Below, piece after piece: positions 8,362 to 13,801 of a DNA stretch of 13,996 nt. The first letter of the stretch is position 1; the number at the start of each line of letters is the position of its first letter. Source of the DNA: DATLYH01 sp035575035. Its GTDB lineage: Bacteria > Planctomycetota > Planctomycetia > Gemmatales > Gemmataceae. Below the pieces are notes generated by a model. That model was not told where the DNA came from, did not search any database, and saw only the letters and a list, made by a program, of their open reading frames with translations. Location: assembly GCA_035575035.1 (NCBI GenBank), contig DATLYH010000055.1, forward strand, positions 1 to 13,996, read 5' to 3'. Both the position numbers and the translations under genes were made by a program.

Positions 8362-8400
8362 GGTTATGCGCCCCGGGGGTTACGCACCCCCGGGGCAACC
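8362..8400. other. Very GC-rich perfect hairpin in the leader of the 111-residue gene
   Basis: GCCCCGGGGGT (8370-8380) and ACCCCCGGGGC (8386-8396) form an 11-bp perfect stem around TACGC. GGTT (8362-8365) and AACC (8397-8400) can extend it across a bulge. There is no T-tract in either direction, so it is not a classical intrinsic terminator. Its position 28 bases before the start codon makes an RNA leader role possible. Confidence 0.55.
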
Positions 8401-8425
8401 GGGCCAAGGGAGAACCCAAAAGGAG

Positions 8426-8492
8426 GAGGGACTGCCGGCGCTCGCTCCCACGAGGCGGACACTCAGTTTTTCTGGCTCGCCGACAGTCCCTC
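8426..8492. repeat. Long-range inverted repeat, 15-bp arms with one mismatch
   Basis: GAGGGACTGCCGGCG (8426-8440) is complementary to CGCCGACAGTCCCTC (8478-8492) except at one position, with a loop of about 37 bases containing a TTTTT. It follows the stop of the 73-residue gene on the minus strand and may end that transcript. Confidence 0.5.
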
Positions 8493-8505
8493 GGTGTTCA
8501 TTCTA

Positions 8506-8727
8506 TCACGCCTCGCGGTAAGTCCAATACTCCCGGGCCGTGCGGTTGGCATCGCGTTCATGCCGCACATCGTCTACCCGATGCCAGTAGTCGGAGTACG
8601 GATTGACCACATGCAGCAACACCGAGCCATCGGCGTTCACGTCTGTGATCATGGCTGGCCGTGGCGTGCTCTGGTCATCGGCGAAAAACCAAACCACATC
8701 ACCAATCAACGGACGTTTGTAACCCAT
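8506..8727 (-). CDS. Small beta-barrel-like mobile-element protein, 73 residues (paralogue 3)
   Basis: The pattern is RPLIGDVVWFFADD, PRPAMITDVNADGSVLLHVV, NPYSDYW, ending in EYWTYREA. A GDxVxW strand, then P-A-x-[IV]-x-x-V-N and an aromatic end, recalls the small barrel proteins common in phages and integrated elements (those with RxAIVTEVxxDG..VxLxVLNPTG..WHWP). The same layout occurs in the two genes upstream in the train. AAAGGAG lies seven bases before the ATG. The function of this family is unknown to me; no catalytic motif is visible. Confidence 0.85.
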   Translation of the reverse strand: MGYKRPLIGDVVWFFADDQSTPRPAMITDVNADGSVLLHVVNPYSDYWHRVDDVRHERDANRTAREYWTYREA

Positions 8728-8772
8728 GTGTTAACTCCTTTCGGCAATCACGAGAGACTAACGAACCATTGA

Positions 8773-8851
8773 GGGAATCGGGAGTAGGGAGTAGGGAATA
8801 ACAATGTTGTGCGACCTGTTCCCTATTCCCCACTCCCTATTCCCTACTCCC
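8773..8851. repeat. Heptad GGGARTA repeats in inverted arrangement
   Basis: The left arm (8773-8800) is four heptads of GGGAATC/GGGAGTA/GGGAATA type. The right arm (about 8819-8851) is the complement, TTCCCTA/CTCCCTA-type heptads. They can fold into an imperfect stem of about 28 bp. The right arm overlaps the 3' end of the 85-residue gene, so its last codons (EGSRE, stop) come from the repeat. It looks like a dispersed heptameric repeat and may also act as a transcript end. Confidence 0.75.
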
Positions 8852-9094
8852 TTCGTAGAGCGGATGGGGCTTCCACCATCCCTCGCTGCGTAACTCACGG
8901 GCATGCGGCAAGGCGGCCTTCTCCAAGGGAAGCACGCGCGAGGGGTTGTAGAGGCCCGTTCCGGTCAAGGCCAGCAGCTCCAGGGAATCGTCATGGGCGT
9001 TGACTCGGAGCACAAAGGCGGGGAAGACAAACGGTTCATCGTGGCGGCGTACCCACAATACGAGGTCGCCGGGCTGAGGGTAGCTGTGGTTCAT
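8837..9094 (-). CDS. Small beta-barrel-like mobile-element protein, 85 residues (paralogue 2)
   Basis: It begins MNHSYPQPGDLVLWVRRHD, then FPAFVLRVNAHDDSLELLAL, and ends in RSEGWWKPHPLYEGSRE. GDLVLW, PAFVLRVN and the late aromatic G-W-W-x-x-H-P match the neighbouring genes position for position. The start overlaps the stop of the preceding gene as ATGA, and AAGGAGGAG precedes it, so the two are probably translationally coupled. The last few codons lie in the heptad repeat, so the C-terminus may have been altered by it. Function unknown. Confidence 0.87.
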   Translation of the reverse strand: MNHSYPQPGDLVLWVRRHDEPFVFPAFVLRVNAHDDSLELLALTGTGLYNPSRVLPLEKAALPHARELRSEGWWKPHPLYEGSRE

Positions 9095-9450
9095 GCCTCC
9101 TCCTTGACCAAGGCCAGCTGCTCCACGAGGTTGTTAAGCAGCAGTTCCACCTGTTGCAGACGATCGCGGAGATTGGCCAGTTCGGCATGGCGCGGATGAT
9201 GGGACCAAAAGCCGTCGGTGGCATACTCAGGATCACGGGCGCGGGGATGGCTGATGTGAAGCACGCCGTCACGAATAAGGGGTGCAGCATCGAGGGTATT
9301 AAGGATTCGCACACAGAGGGAGCCAAACTGGCTGATGGCGACGACGAAGGCCGGGTAGCCCGGCTCATCCCGAGATGCTCCCGGCGGATGCCAGACTACG
9401 ATGTCGCCGATCATCACGTCCTGAGTTGGGTGTTGCTGAAGGGGTTTCAT
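9091..9450 (-). CDS. Beta-barrel-like protein with C-terminal coiled coil, 119 residues (paralogue 1)
   Basis: The barrel-like part (about 13-90) reads MIGDIVVWHPPGASRDEPGY, PAFVVAISQFGSLCVRILNT, HISHPRARDP, TDGFWSHHPRH. It shares GDxVxW, PAxV and the ending GFWSHHP with the two genes that follow. Unlike them it adds a leucine-heptad tail (LANLRDRLQQVELLLNNLVE to the end), predicted here as a coiled coil that would allow oligomerisation. ATG 9450 is preferred over GTG 9459 because GGAGG stands eight bases before it and overlaps the GTG. It is the first of the three paralogues in transcription order. Confidence 0.88.
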   Translation of the reverse strand: MKPLQQHPTQDVMIGDIVVWHPPGASRDEPGYPAFVVAISQFGSLCVRILNTLDAAPLIRDGVLHISHPRARDPEYATDGFWSHHPRHAELANLRDRLQQVELLLNNLVEQLALVKEEA

Positions 9451-9476
9451 GTGATACACCTCCGAAGGTTAACGTT

Positions 9477-9501
9477 AGCATCACACACCGTGTGAGATGC
9501 T
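9477..9501. other. Short hairpin between the 92- and 119-residue genes
   Basis: AGCATCACACA (9477-9487) and TGTGAGATGCT (9491-9501) pair with one mismatch around CCG. It lies just past the stop of the 92-residue gene on the minus strand; no T-tract follows, so termination is only a guess. Confidence 0.5.
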
Positions 9502-9504
9502 TGA

Positions 9505-9783
9505 TCATGCATTCCAGACACGTTCGAAGTCATCGGCCAGCTGTTCCATCAGGGCTGTGGCATCGGCCAGGCGGACCAGCAGGCGGTAGGCCGTCAGGTG
9601 CTCGGCCGGCGGAACATGGGCCAGAGCTTGCCGGATGCGTTGGCAGGCAGCTTCGATGTCCCGCACCTGGGCCTCGGCTATTGTTGTGGGGGCGTGCTTC
9701 ACCCCCGAAGCGGCGGGAGGCCGCTTTGATGCAACTCTCGCGTTCGCAACACCTTTGCGAAAAGCATCTAGCAAGTGCCCCAT
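9505..9783 (-). CDS. Hypothetical helical protein, 92 residues
   Basis: Not recognised. The N-terminus is basic (MGHLLDAFRKGVANARVASK) and the rest (about 33-92: TIAEAQVRDIEAACQRIRQA, LTAYRLLVRLADATALMEQL) reads as two or three amphipathic helices. No cysteines or membrane segment. AAGGAGG stands seven bases before ATG. It follows the 62-residue gene by 15 bp, so the two should share a transcript. Confidence 0.82.
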   Translation of the reverse strand: MGHLLDAFRKGVANARVASKRPPAASGVKHAPTTIAEAQVRDIEAACQRIRQALAHVPPAEHLTAYRLLVRLADATALMEQLADDFERVWNA

Positions 9784-9798
9784 GCGATTTCCTCCTTA

Positions 9799-9987
9799 TC
9801 ACGAGCGGTTGTTGCATGGATCATGAGCCACCACCTTGAGGTTGTGGGCTGAGTCGGGGGGATTATCTCCCGGATGCCCGTTGTGGACCTTCACAATGGG
9901 CTTGCGGCGGACTTCGATGGTCAATTCGATGCCTTCCGGCTGAAGGCGGCGGCATTTGGTCACACGCAGATCGAAGCGGTCCAGCAT
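9799..9987 (-). CDS. Hypothetical protein, 62 residues
   Basis: Not recognised. The product is MLDRFDLRVTKCRRLQPEGI, then ELTIEVRRKPIVKVHNGHPG and a polar tail. The first 35 residues look like alternating beta strands. ATG 9987 was chosen over an upstream in-frame start at 10017 because GGAGG stands six bases before it. Good ribosome site and position inside the train support it as real in spite of its size. Confidence 0.72.
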   Translation of the reverse strand: MLDRFDLRVTKCRRLQPEGIELTIEVRRKPIVKVHNGHPGDNPPDSAHNLKVVAHDPCNNRS

Positions 9988-10052
9988 AACGATCCTCCGA
10001 TTGGGTAGACACACCAAACAGAAGCTCTGTCCGGACGGGGGACTGTTCCTGC

Positions 10053-10640
10053 TCAGGCGGATTGGTCGGTCGTAGCTTGCTCCGATGCACCTGGTGGGGC
10101 AGCGGCGGCAGAGCGGGTCAGCATGATGATGCGGGTGCGATCGCGGCCCCGCCGAAAGAACTCAACCTCCAGGCGGGCTGTCTTCCGCAGATGGGGGGCC
10201 AGCCGGCGGAGGTCGCCAGCCAATTCACGGGGGGACCGGGGCCAGTCCTTCCCATGCCGGGTCGCATCATCAGCGAGCTGCTCTAGCCCAGCCAACAACT
10301 CCGTCGCCGTGCCTTCCCAGCTGGGCTGATCCCCCAGCAGTCGATCCAGCAACGGCAGCAGAGGGGAGTTGTCCAGCGGGGGGTGGCGGGAGGGTCGTTG
10401 GGCTGTGGGGCGGCTGGGGGACCGTTGCTGCTGTTTCCACTCCTCCAGCAGCAAGTCCACAACCAGGTCGCCCACGGTGCGGCCGGCATCCGCCAGGATG
10501 GCGTCCATGTCCTGGTGGGGGACAATCTCCCCAAAGGTGAGCACCTCTACCAGCCAGCGGTAGTCCGCCTGCCGCTGTGGTTCCCGCCGGCGGCGAAACG
10601 ACACCAGCAATCGTAACTGATCACGCCAAGGAATGGTCAT
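10053..10640 (-). CDS. Protein with primase/helicase C-terminal-like domain, 195 residues
   Basis: Residues 1-70 are helical (DQLRLLVSFRRRREPQRQAD, MDAILADAGRTVGDLVVDLL). A Gln/Pro/Ser-rich linker spans about 70-92. Residues 106-176 (SWEGTATELLAGLEQLADDA, KDWPRSPRELAGDLRRLAPH, LEVEFFRRGRDRTRIIML) strongly recall the small winged-helix-like domain at the C-terminus of phage and plasmid primase-helicases, where W-P-x-[ST]-x-x-x-L-x-x-x-L-R-R-L-x-P-x-L is typical. Here it stands without a helicase core, behind a different N-terminal part. AAGGAG stands seven bases before ATG; the gene begins 23 bp after the zinc-ribbon gene. I infer a DNA-binding accessory of the replication module. The family match is from memory. 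Confidence 0.85.
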   Translation of the reverse strand: MTIPWRDQLRLLVSFRRRREPQRQADYRWLVEVLTFGEIVPHQDMDAILADAGRTVGDLVVDLLLEEWKQQQRSPSRPTAQRPSRHPPLDNSPLLPLLDRLLGDQPSWEGTATELLAGLEQLADDATRHGKDWPRSPRELAGDLRRLAPHLRKTARLEVEFFRRGRDRTRIIMLTRSAAAAPPGASEQATTDQSA

Positions 10641-10663
10641 CGTCGTTCTCCTTTCTCAGAGGA

Positions 10664-11011
10664 TCACTCCGGTGTCCGGCGGCCCTCCGTGTCTCCCCAG
10701 CGGTGACAACGCAAACAGAGGGCCACAAAATAACTGCCGGTCAGCCGGCTGCAACTCTCGCACAGCCGGTCGAAACACTTCACACAGCGCCGCTTGGAAT
10801 CGAGGGGCCAGCTGCACTGGGGGCACTGGGGCAGCTGACTGGGTGCCTGGAGCAGCTGGATGAGGGCGGCGGCCTCAGCCTGAATGCGGGCGGCCAAGGG
10901 AGCCGACACCAGGAAGGCTGGCCGCCAGCGGAGCCGTCGGCCGTCCGTCTCCAGTTCAATCCCACGGGATCGTAAATCGGCTAACAAGTTGGTGGCGGTT
11001 CGTTCGGACAT
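10664..11011 (-). CDS. TubC-docking-like plus double zinc-ribbon protein, 115 residues
   Basis: The N-terminal half (about 6-54: ATNLLADLRSRGIELETDGR, RLRWRPAFLVSAPLAARIQA) has the helix-strand-strand-helix pattern of TubC N-terminal docking-like domains, which in mobile elements occur away from polyketide synthases. The C-terminal half carries four CxxC pairs: C63/C66, C76/C79, C84/C87, C99/C102, enough for two zinc sites. ATG 11011 was chosen because GGAG stands nine bases upstream; TTG 11026 is an in-frame alternative. Its 5' end overlaps the 3' end of the ATPase gene by about 30 bp, so translation is likely coupled. Role unknown; a small DNA- or protein-binding partner of the ATPase is an inference. 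Confidence 0.82.
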   Translation of the reverse strand: MSERTATNLLADLRSRGIELETDGRRLRWRPAFLVSAPLAARIQAEAAALIQLLQAPSQLPQCPQCSWPLDSKRRCVKCFDRLCESCSRLTGSYFVALCLRCHRWGDTEGRRTPE

Positions 11012-12468
11012 ACCCAATCGCTCCAACCGGAGGGGGTGGGCGCGTCGCCTCCAAGATGGTCACTCTCAAGATGGACACCTTCTCTAGGAGAACTGTCCAT
11101 CTTCGAAAAAGTTGACGTAAGTCCTTGCGATTCCTCGCTTTTTCCAAGATGGACACCAAGATGGACACTGTCCATCTTGGTGTCCATGTGGTCGTCTGAC
11201 ACCTCCCCCCCCCCGTCGGGGCTCCGGGGAGGGGGGGGGTCAGGGAGACGCCACCGCCAGCCGCCAGCAGAGCCGGATCGGTCCGAGGTAATCCCCGCGG
11301 CCTCCTTGGCCCGGTACAGTGTTTTGGAACTCCCGAGGCCCGCTTGCTGCCATTTTTGTTGAACCTCAGCGGCCGGGCGTGGGCCATCCGCCAGAAGCCC
11401 CCGGAGAAAAGCAATTTTTTCAGCGAAGGCGGCGGCCGGCCGGCCGGCGTTGGCGCTGGCGGCGGCAACCTCGTCGGCTGTCCGGCTAATCGGCTCCGGC
11501 TCCCATATCACCCGCGGGGGTGAGCAGGAGATGGAAAAGGCCAAGCCCGTCGTCGCCTCGGCAAGGTTGTTTTTGCCCGGCAGAAACAACCGACGCCTTC
11601 GGTTCTCGGGGTCTCGAACGACATGCCAAACCGCTCTGGCTACGCCCACAAAACCCCTCGACCCCAAAACACCATCATCGGCGTGCGTTGCCGGGGCTTT
11701 GCGGGCGTGGACGACGATGACTACTGCCACCCGGTGCCGACGAGCCAGGGCGGCGAGAGGCGCGAGCACAAAGCGTACCTCATTGTCCTTGTGCATGTCC
11801 ACCCGGCCTCCCAGGTAGCTGCCCAACGGGTCCACAACCACCAGCCGGCAGCCGGGAATTTGCTCTATGGCCCCCTCGATGATGTCAACATCAGCCAGCG
11901 CGATCGGTTGGACACCCCCCTGAGTACGCGAACCGCGCAGCAGGTGAATTCGGCTGACATCCGCCAGGTGTGCGTCCAAGCGGGGGCGGACGGTATCAGC
12001 CGGGTCGTCCTCTTGGCACAGGAGGAGGACACCTCCCGATTGGCACGTCGCGCCGTCGGGCCAGGGGGTCCCCGTGGACACGCGCGACGCCATATCAAGT
12101 GTTAGAAAGCTTTTGCCCTCGCCGGGTCGGCCGGCGATAAGCGTGAGACGGCCGACCGGGATTCGATTCTGCCAAAGCCAATCAATTGATTCCGGCCGAA
12201 TGTTGGCGAAGCACTCGACGGCTGGCCCGGCGGTAGCGCTGCTGGCAGGTGTACTGTCCACGCTCGCGACAAGCAGCTGCTCATCGATGGTGTCAGCTGT
12301 CGTCCCCAGGGCCGGGTATCTCCGAATCAGTGCCGCGATGCAGGCCGCGCGCTCGTTTGCACTTGCAGGGTTGAGGATATCGACGAAAATCAGACGACCG
12401 CCCAGACGGACGGACACCCTCGCCTGGCCGCCGCGCAGCTTGTCGATATGCAGTGTCAAACTTTCCAT
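10981..12468 (-). CDS. RecA/RepA-type AAA ATPase of the replication module, 495 residues
   Basis: A variable N-terminal part (1-95) precedes a P-loop core. Walker A is GRPGEGKS (113-120), with FLTLDMASRV after it. CQEDDPADTVRPRL (151-164) resembles the second acidic motif of the family. Walker B is RLVVVDPLG (208-216, Asp213), and IVVHARK (251-257) is the sensor-like segment. This order fits AAA_25/RepA-like hexameric ATPases of plasmids and phages. Residues about 342-408 form a winged-helix-like tail ending GGWRWRLPD, where I would expect homologues to stop. The last 85 residues are encoded by a C10 run, a G9 run and the palindromic 12-bp element, giving HMDTKMDSVHLGVHLG and similar. GGAGG and AGGAG precede the ATG; the start is 61 bp past the Toprim gene. 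Confidence 0.93.
   Translation of the reverse strand: MESLTLHIDKLRGGQARVSVRLGGRLIFVDILNPASANERAACIAALIRRYPALGTTADTIDEQLLVASVDSTPASSATAGPAVECFANIRPESIDWLWQNRIPVGRLTLIAGRPGEGKSFLTLDMASRVSTGTPWPDGATCQSGGVLLLCQEDDPADTVRPRLDAHLADVSRIHLLRGSRTQGGVQPIALADVDIIEGAIEQIPGCRLVVVDPLGSYLGGRVDMHKDNEVRFVLAPLAALARRHRVAVVIVVHARKAPATHADDGVLGSRGFVGVARAVWHVVRDPENRRRRLFLPGKNNLAEATTGLAFSISCSPPRVIWEPEPISRTADEVAAASANAGRPAAAFAEKIAFLRGLLADGPRPAAEVQQKWQQAGLGSSKTLYRAKEAAGITSDRSGSAGGWRWRLPDPPPPRSPDGGGEVSDDHMDTKMDSVHLGVHLGKSEESQGLTSTFSKMDSSPREGVHLESDHLGGDAPTPSGWSDWVCPNEPPPTC
11052..11190. repeat. 12-bp-unit palindromic element A, inside the 3' end of the ATPase gene
   Basis: The unit CAAGATGGACAC or its complement occurs at 11052 (one mismatch), 11068, 11094 (inverted), 11145, 11157, 11169 (inverted) and 11181 (decayed). 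Positions 11149-11167 and 11169-11187 are perfect 19-bp inverted arms around one base. The outer and inner clusters are separated by a spacer bounded by A5 and T5 tracts. Being 12 bp, the unit keeps reading frame, giving VHLG or MDTK repeats (ATPase residues about 427-473). Element B is its reverse-oriented relative. Confidence 0.88.
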
Positions 12469-12502
12469 CTGCTCCTGCTCCTCCCGAATTTTGCCTCCCC
12501 CA

Positions 12503-12541
12503 CCTACGCGTCATGAAATAGCGGCTCGACTATTTCATAAC
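12503..12541. promoter_or_regulatory. 39-bp module, copy 1, upstream of the ATPase gene
   Basis: CCTACGCGT, 19 variable bases and TATTTCATAAC. The same ends with the same spacing recur before the Toprim gene at 13479-13517. In this copy ATGAAATAG (12513-12521) and CTATTTCAT (12530-12538) form a perfect 9-bp inverted repeat around CGGCTCGA. The stop codon of the Toprim gene (12532-12530) falls inside it. A shared operator for autoregulation is the likely reading. Confidence 0.7.
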
Positions 12542-13459
12542 GGCGGCCCCGTCTTGCCCCTCATTGGGGGGGGGGTGGCGGTGGGGGCTGGTTGCGTCGT
12601 CGGGCGTGCCAACGGTGACAACCAGACGGCGTGCCGGCGCCCCGGCGATGGCTTCCTCGAAGATTTCGCGGGTTCCACCCCTACGGCGGAACTCCCTCAC
12701 GTCCTTATGCTGAGTCGGCACAACCACTCGAATCTGGGGGACGTACAGGAGGAGTTCCCGAGCAAGCCGCTCAGCACCGCGCTGGCCGGGCTCATCGCCG
12801 TCTGCGACGATGACCGCCTCCTGGGGCTGGTGTCGTCTGCACCACTGCACCAGGTGTTTCACGCCGCCAGTGCAGCTCGGCCGGCCAATGACGTAGTCGT
12901 AAGCCAGATCAAGGAGGGCCGCCGCGTCCGTCGGCCCTTCAACGATCAGCAGACGGTCGATAGGATTCGTGGGGTTGAGAAGATCAGCCGGAAGGAACAG
13001 CCCCTCCTTCGATCCCCTGATGGCGCGCTTGGTGCCGTCGGGGAACCGAAGGCGAATGCCGATGATTGCGCCCTCGGGGTTTCGCATGGGGAAGGTCAGG
13101 GCGCTATACTCGGCTATCCAACCTGCTTCCAGGCGTAGAAGGGAAACAACGGAAACGCCCAAACGCCGGCCTTCGCGGTGGAGAACGCCAGCATCCGCGG
13201 CCCGCCGAAGCTGGCGGTGCAGCTTGTCCCAATCCCGGCAGGGTCCACTTCCGCCCAGATCGACAGTGGCCCCGTGCCCCGGCGGCCTTGTGTGCCCCTT
13301 CAGGAGATGGAGGTAGCCAGCGTCCCCTGCTACGTAAGGGCTGGGAGTACGGGGGCAAATGATTGCCGACCCATCCCTGGCAACCATACACCAATCCGAT
13401 TTCCCGCAAATCGGGCAAGGAGCGTGCCGGTTTACTCTAACCCAGTCGCTCTTGGACAT
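12530..13459 (-). CDS. Zinc-finger/Toprim primase-like protein, 309 residues
   Basis: The N-terminus carries a primase-type zinc finger, CPICGKSDWC (C15, C18, C24) with C35 in AIICPR as the probable fourth ligand. Residues 90-160 are a linker domain (LGVSVVSLLRLEAGWIAEYS, GAIIGIRLRFPDGTKRAIRG) like the segment between zinc finger and Toprim in mobile-element primases. The Toprim fold follows: LLIVEGPTDAAAL (E174), then EAVIVADGDEPGQRGAERLA (D220, D222). No helicase domain is present; the adjacent ATPase gene probably provides it. AGGAGG stands six bases before ATG. The last 25 residues are low-complexity and include a C10 run on the coding strand. It ends VMK-stop within the 39-bp module. Confidence 0.93.
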   Translation of the reverse strand: MSKSDWVRVNRHAPCPICGKSDWCMVARDGSAIICPRTPSPYVAGDAGYLHLLKGHTRPPGHGATVDLGGSGPCRDWDKLHRQLRRAADAGVLHREGRRLGVSVVSLLRLEAGWIAEYSALTFPMRNPEGAIIGIRLRFPDGTKRAIRGSKEGLFLPADLLNPTNPIDRLLIVEGPTDAAALLDLAYDYVIGRPSCTGGVKHLVQWCRRHQPQEAVIVADGDEPGQRGAERLARELLLYVPQIRVVVPTQHKDVREFRRRGGTREIFEEAIAGAPARRLVVTVGTPDDATSPHRHPPPNEGQDGAAVMK

Positions 13460-13478
13460 GCTGCGCCTCCTTTCTGCC

Positions 13479-13517
13479 CCTACGCGTTAGGAAAAGACGT
13501 GAGCGCTATTTCATAAC
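13479..13517. promoter_or_regulatory. 39-bp module, copy 2, upstream of the Toprim gene
   Basis: CCTACGCGT (13479-13487), 19 bases, TATTTCATAAC (13507-13517), matching copy 1 at both ends and in length. It lies 20 bases before the Toprim start codon. The middle differs (it includes GGAAAAGACG), and the perfect inner palindrome of copy 1 is lost here. On the minus strand it contains ATG-AAA-TAG, a two-codon open frame, in the same place as in copy 1. Confidence 0.7.
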
Positions 13518-13602
13518 AGCGAGAGGCGCAAGACGCCGGGGGGGGGGAGGCGGGCAAGGTCCCCTGGCGCGAAAGGCGGGCAGTCAGACAACCAGGGGCA
13601 GC

Positions 13603-13760
13603 CAAGATGGACACCAAGATGGACACTGTCCATGTGGGTGTCCATCTGGAAAAAATCAAGGAAAGACGCGGGTTTTCTCCAGATGGACACCAAGATGGAC
13701 ACCTTTCCTAGGCGCGGTGTCCATCTTGGGGGGTGTCCATCTTGGGGGGGGGCCATCTGG
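13603..13760. repeat. 12-bp-unit palindromic element B, between the HTH and Toprim genes
   Basis: CAAGATGGACAC or its complement occurs at 13603, 13615, 13627 (inverted, decayed), 13639 (inverted, partial), 13679 (partial), 13691, 13718 (inverted), 13734 (inverted) and 13753 (decayed). Read on the plus strand, its order (double palindrome, A6 tract, about 25 bp, palindrome with CCTAGG-like centre) equals element A read on the minus strand. With 13518-13602 it fills the non-coding gap of about 280 bp; the remainder holds only G-runs and nothing I recognise. A minus-strand open frame across it merely translates the repeat. Confidence 0.85.
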
Positions 13761-13801
13761 CAGACGGGCAGGGCGGGCGGGCTGGCGTGTGTCCTCCTGG
13801 G

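Noticed and set aside
12074..13138. Plus-strand 354-codon open frame opposite the ATPase and Toprim genes
   Set aside because: It is antisense to two genes with clear catalytic motifs and shows no motif of its own.
13511..13756. Minus-strand 81-codon open frame with VHLGVHLG
   Set aside because: It is a translation of palindromic element B without a ribosome site or a non-repeat domain.
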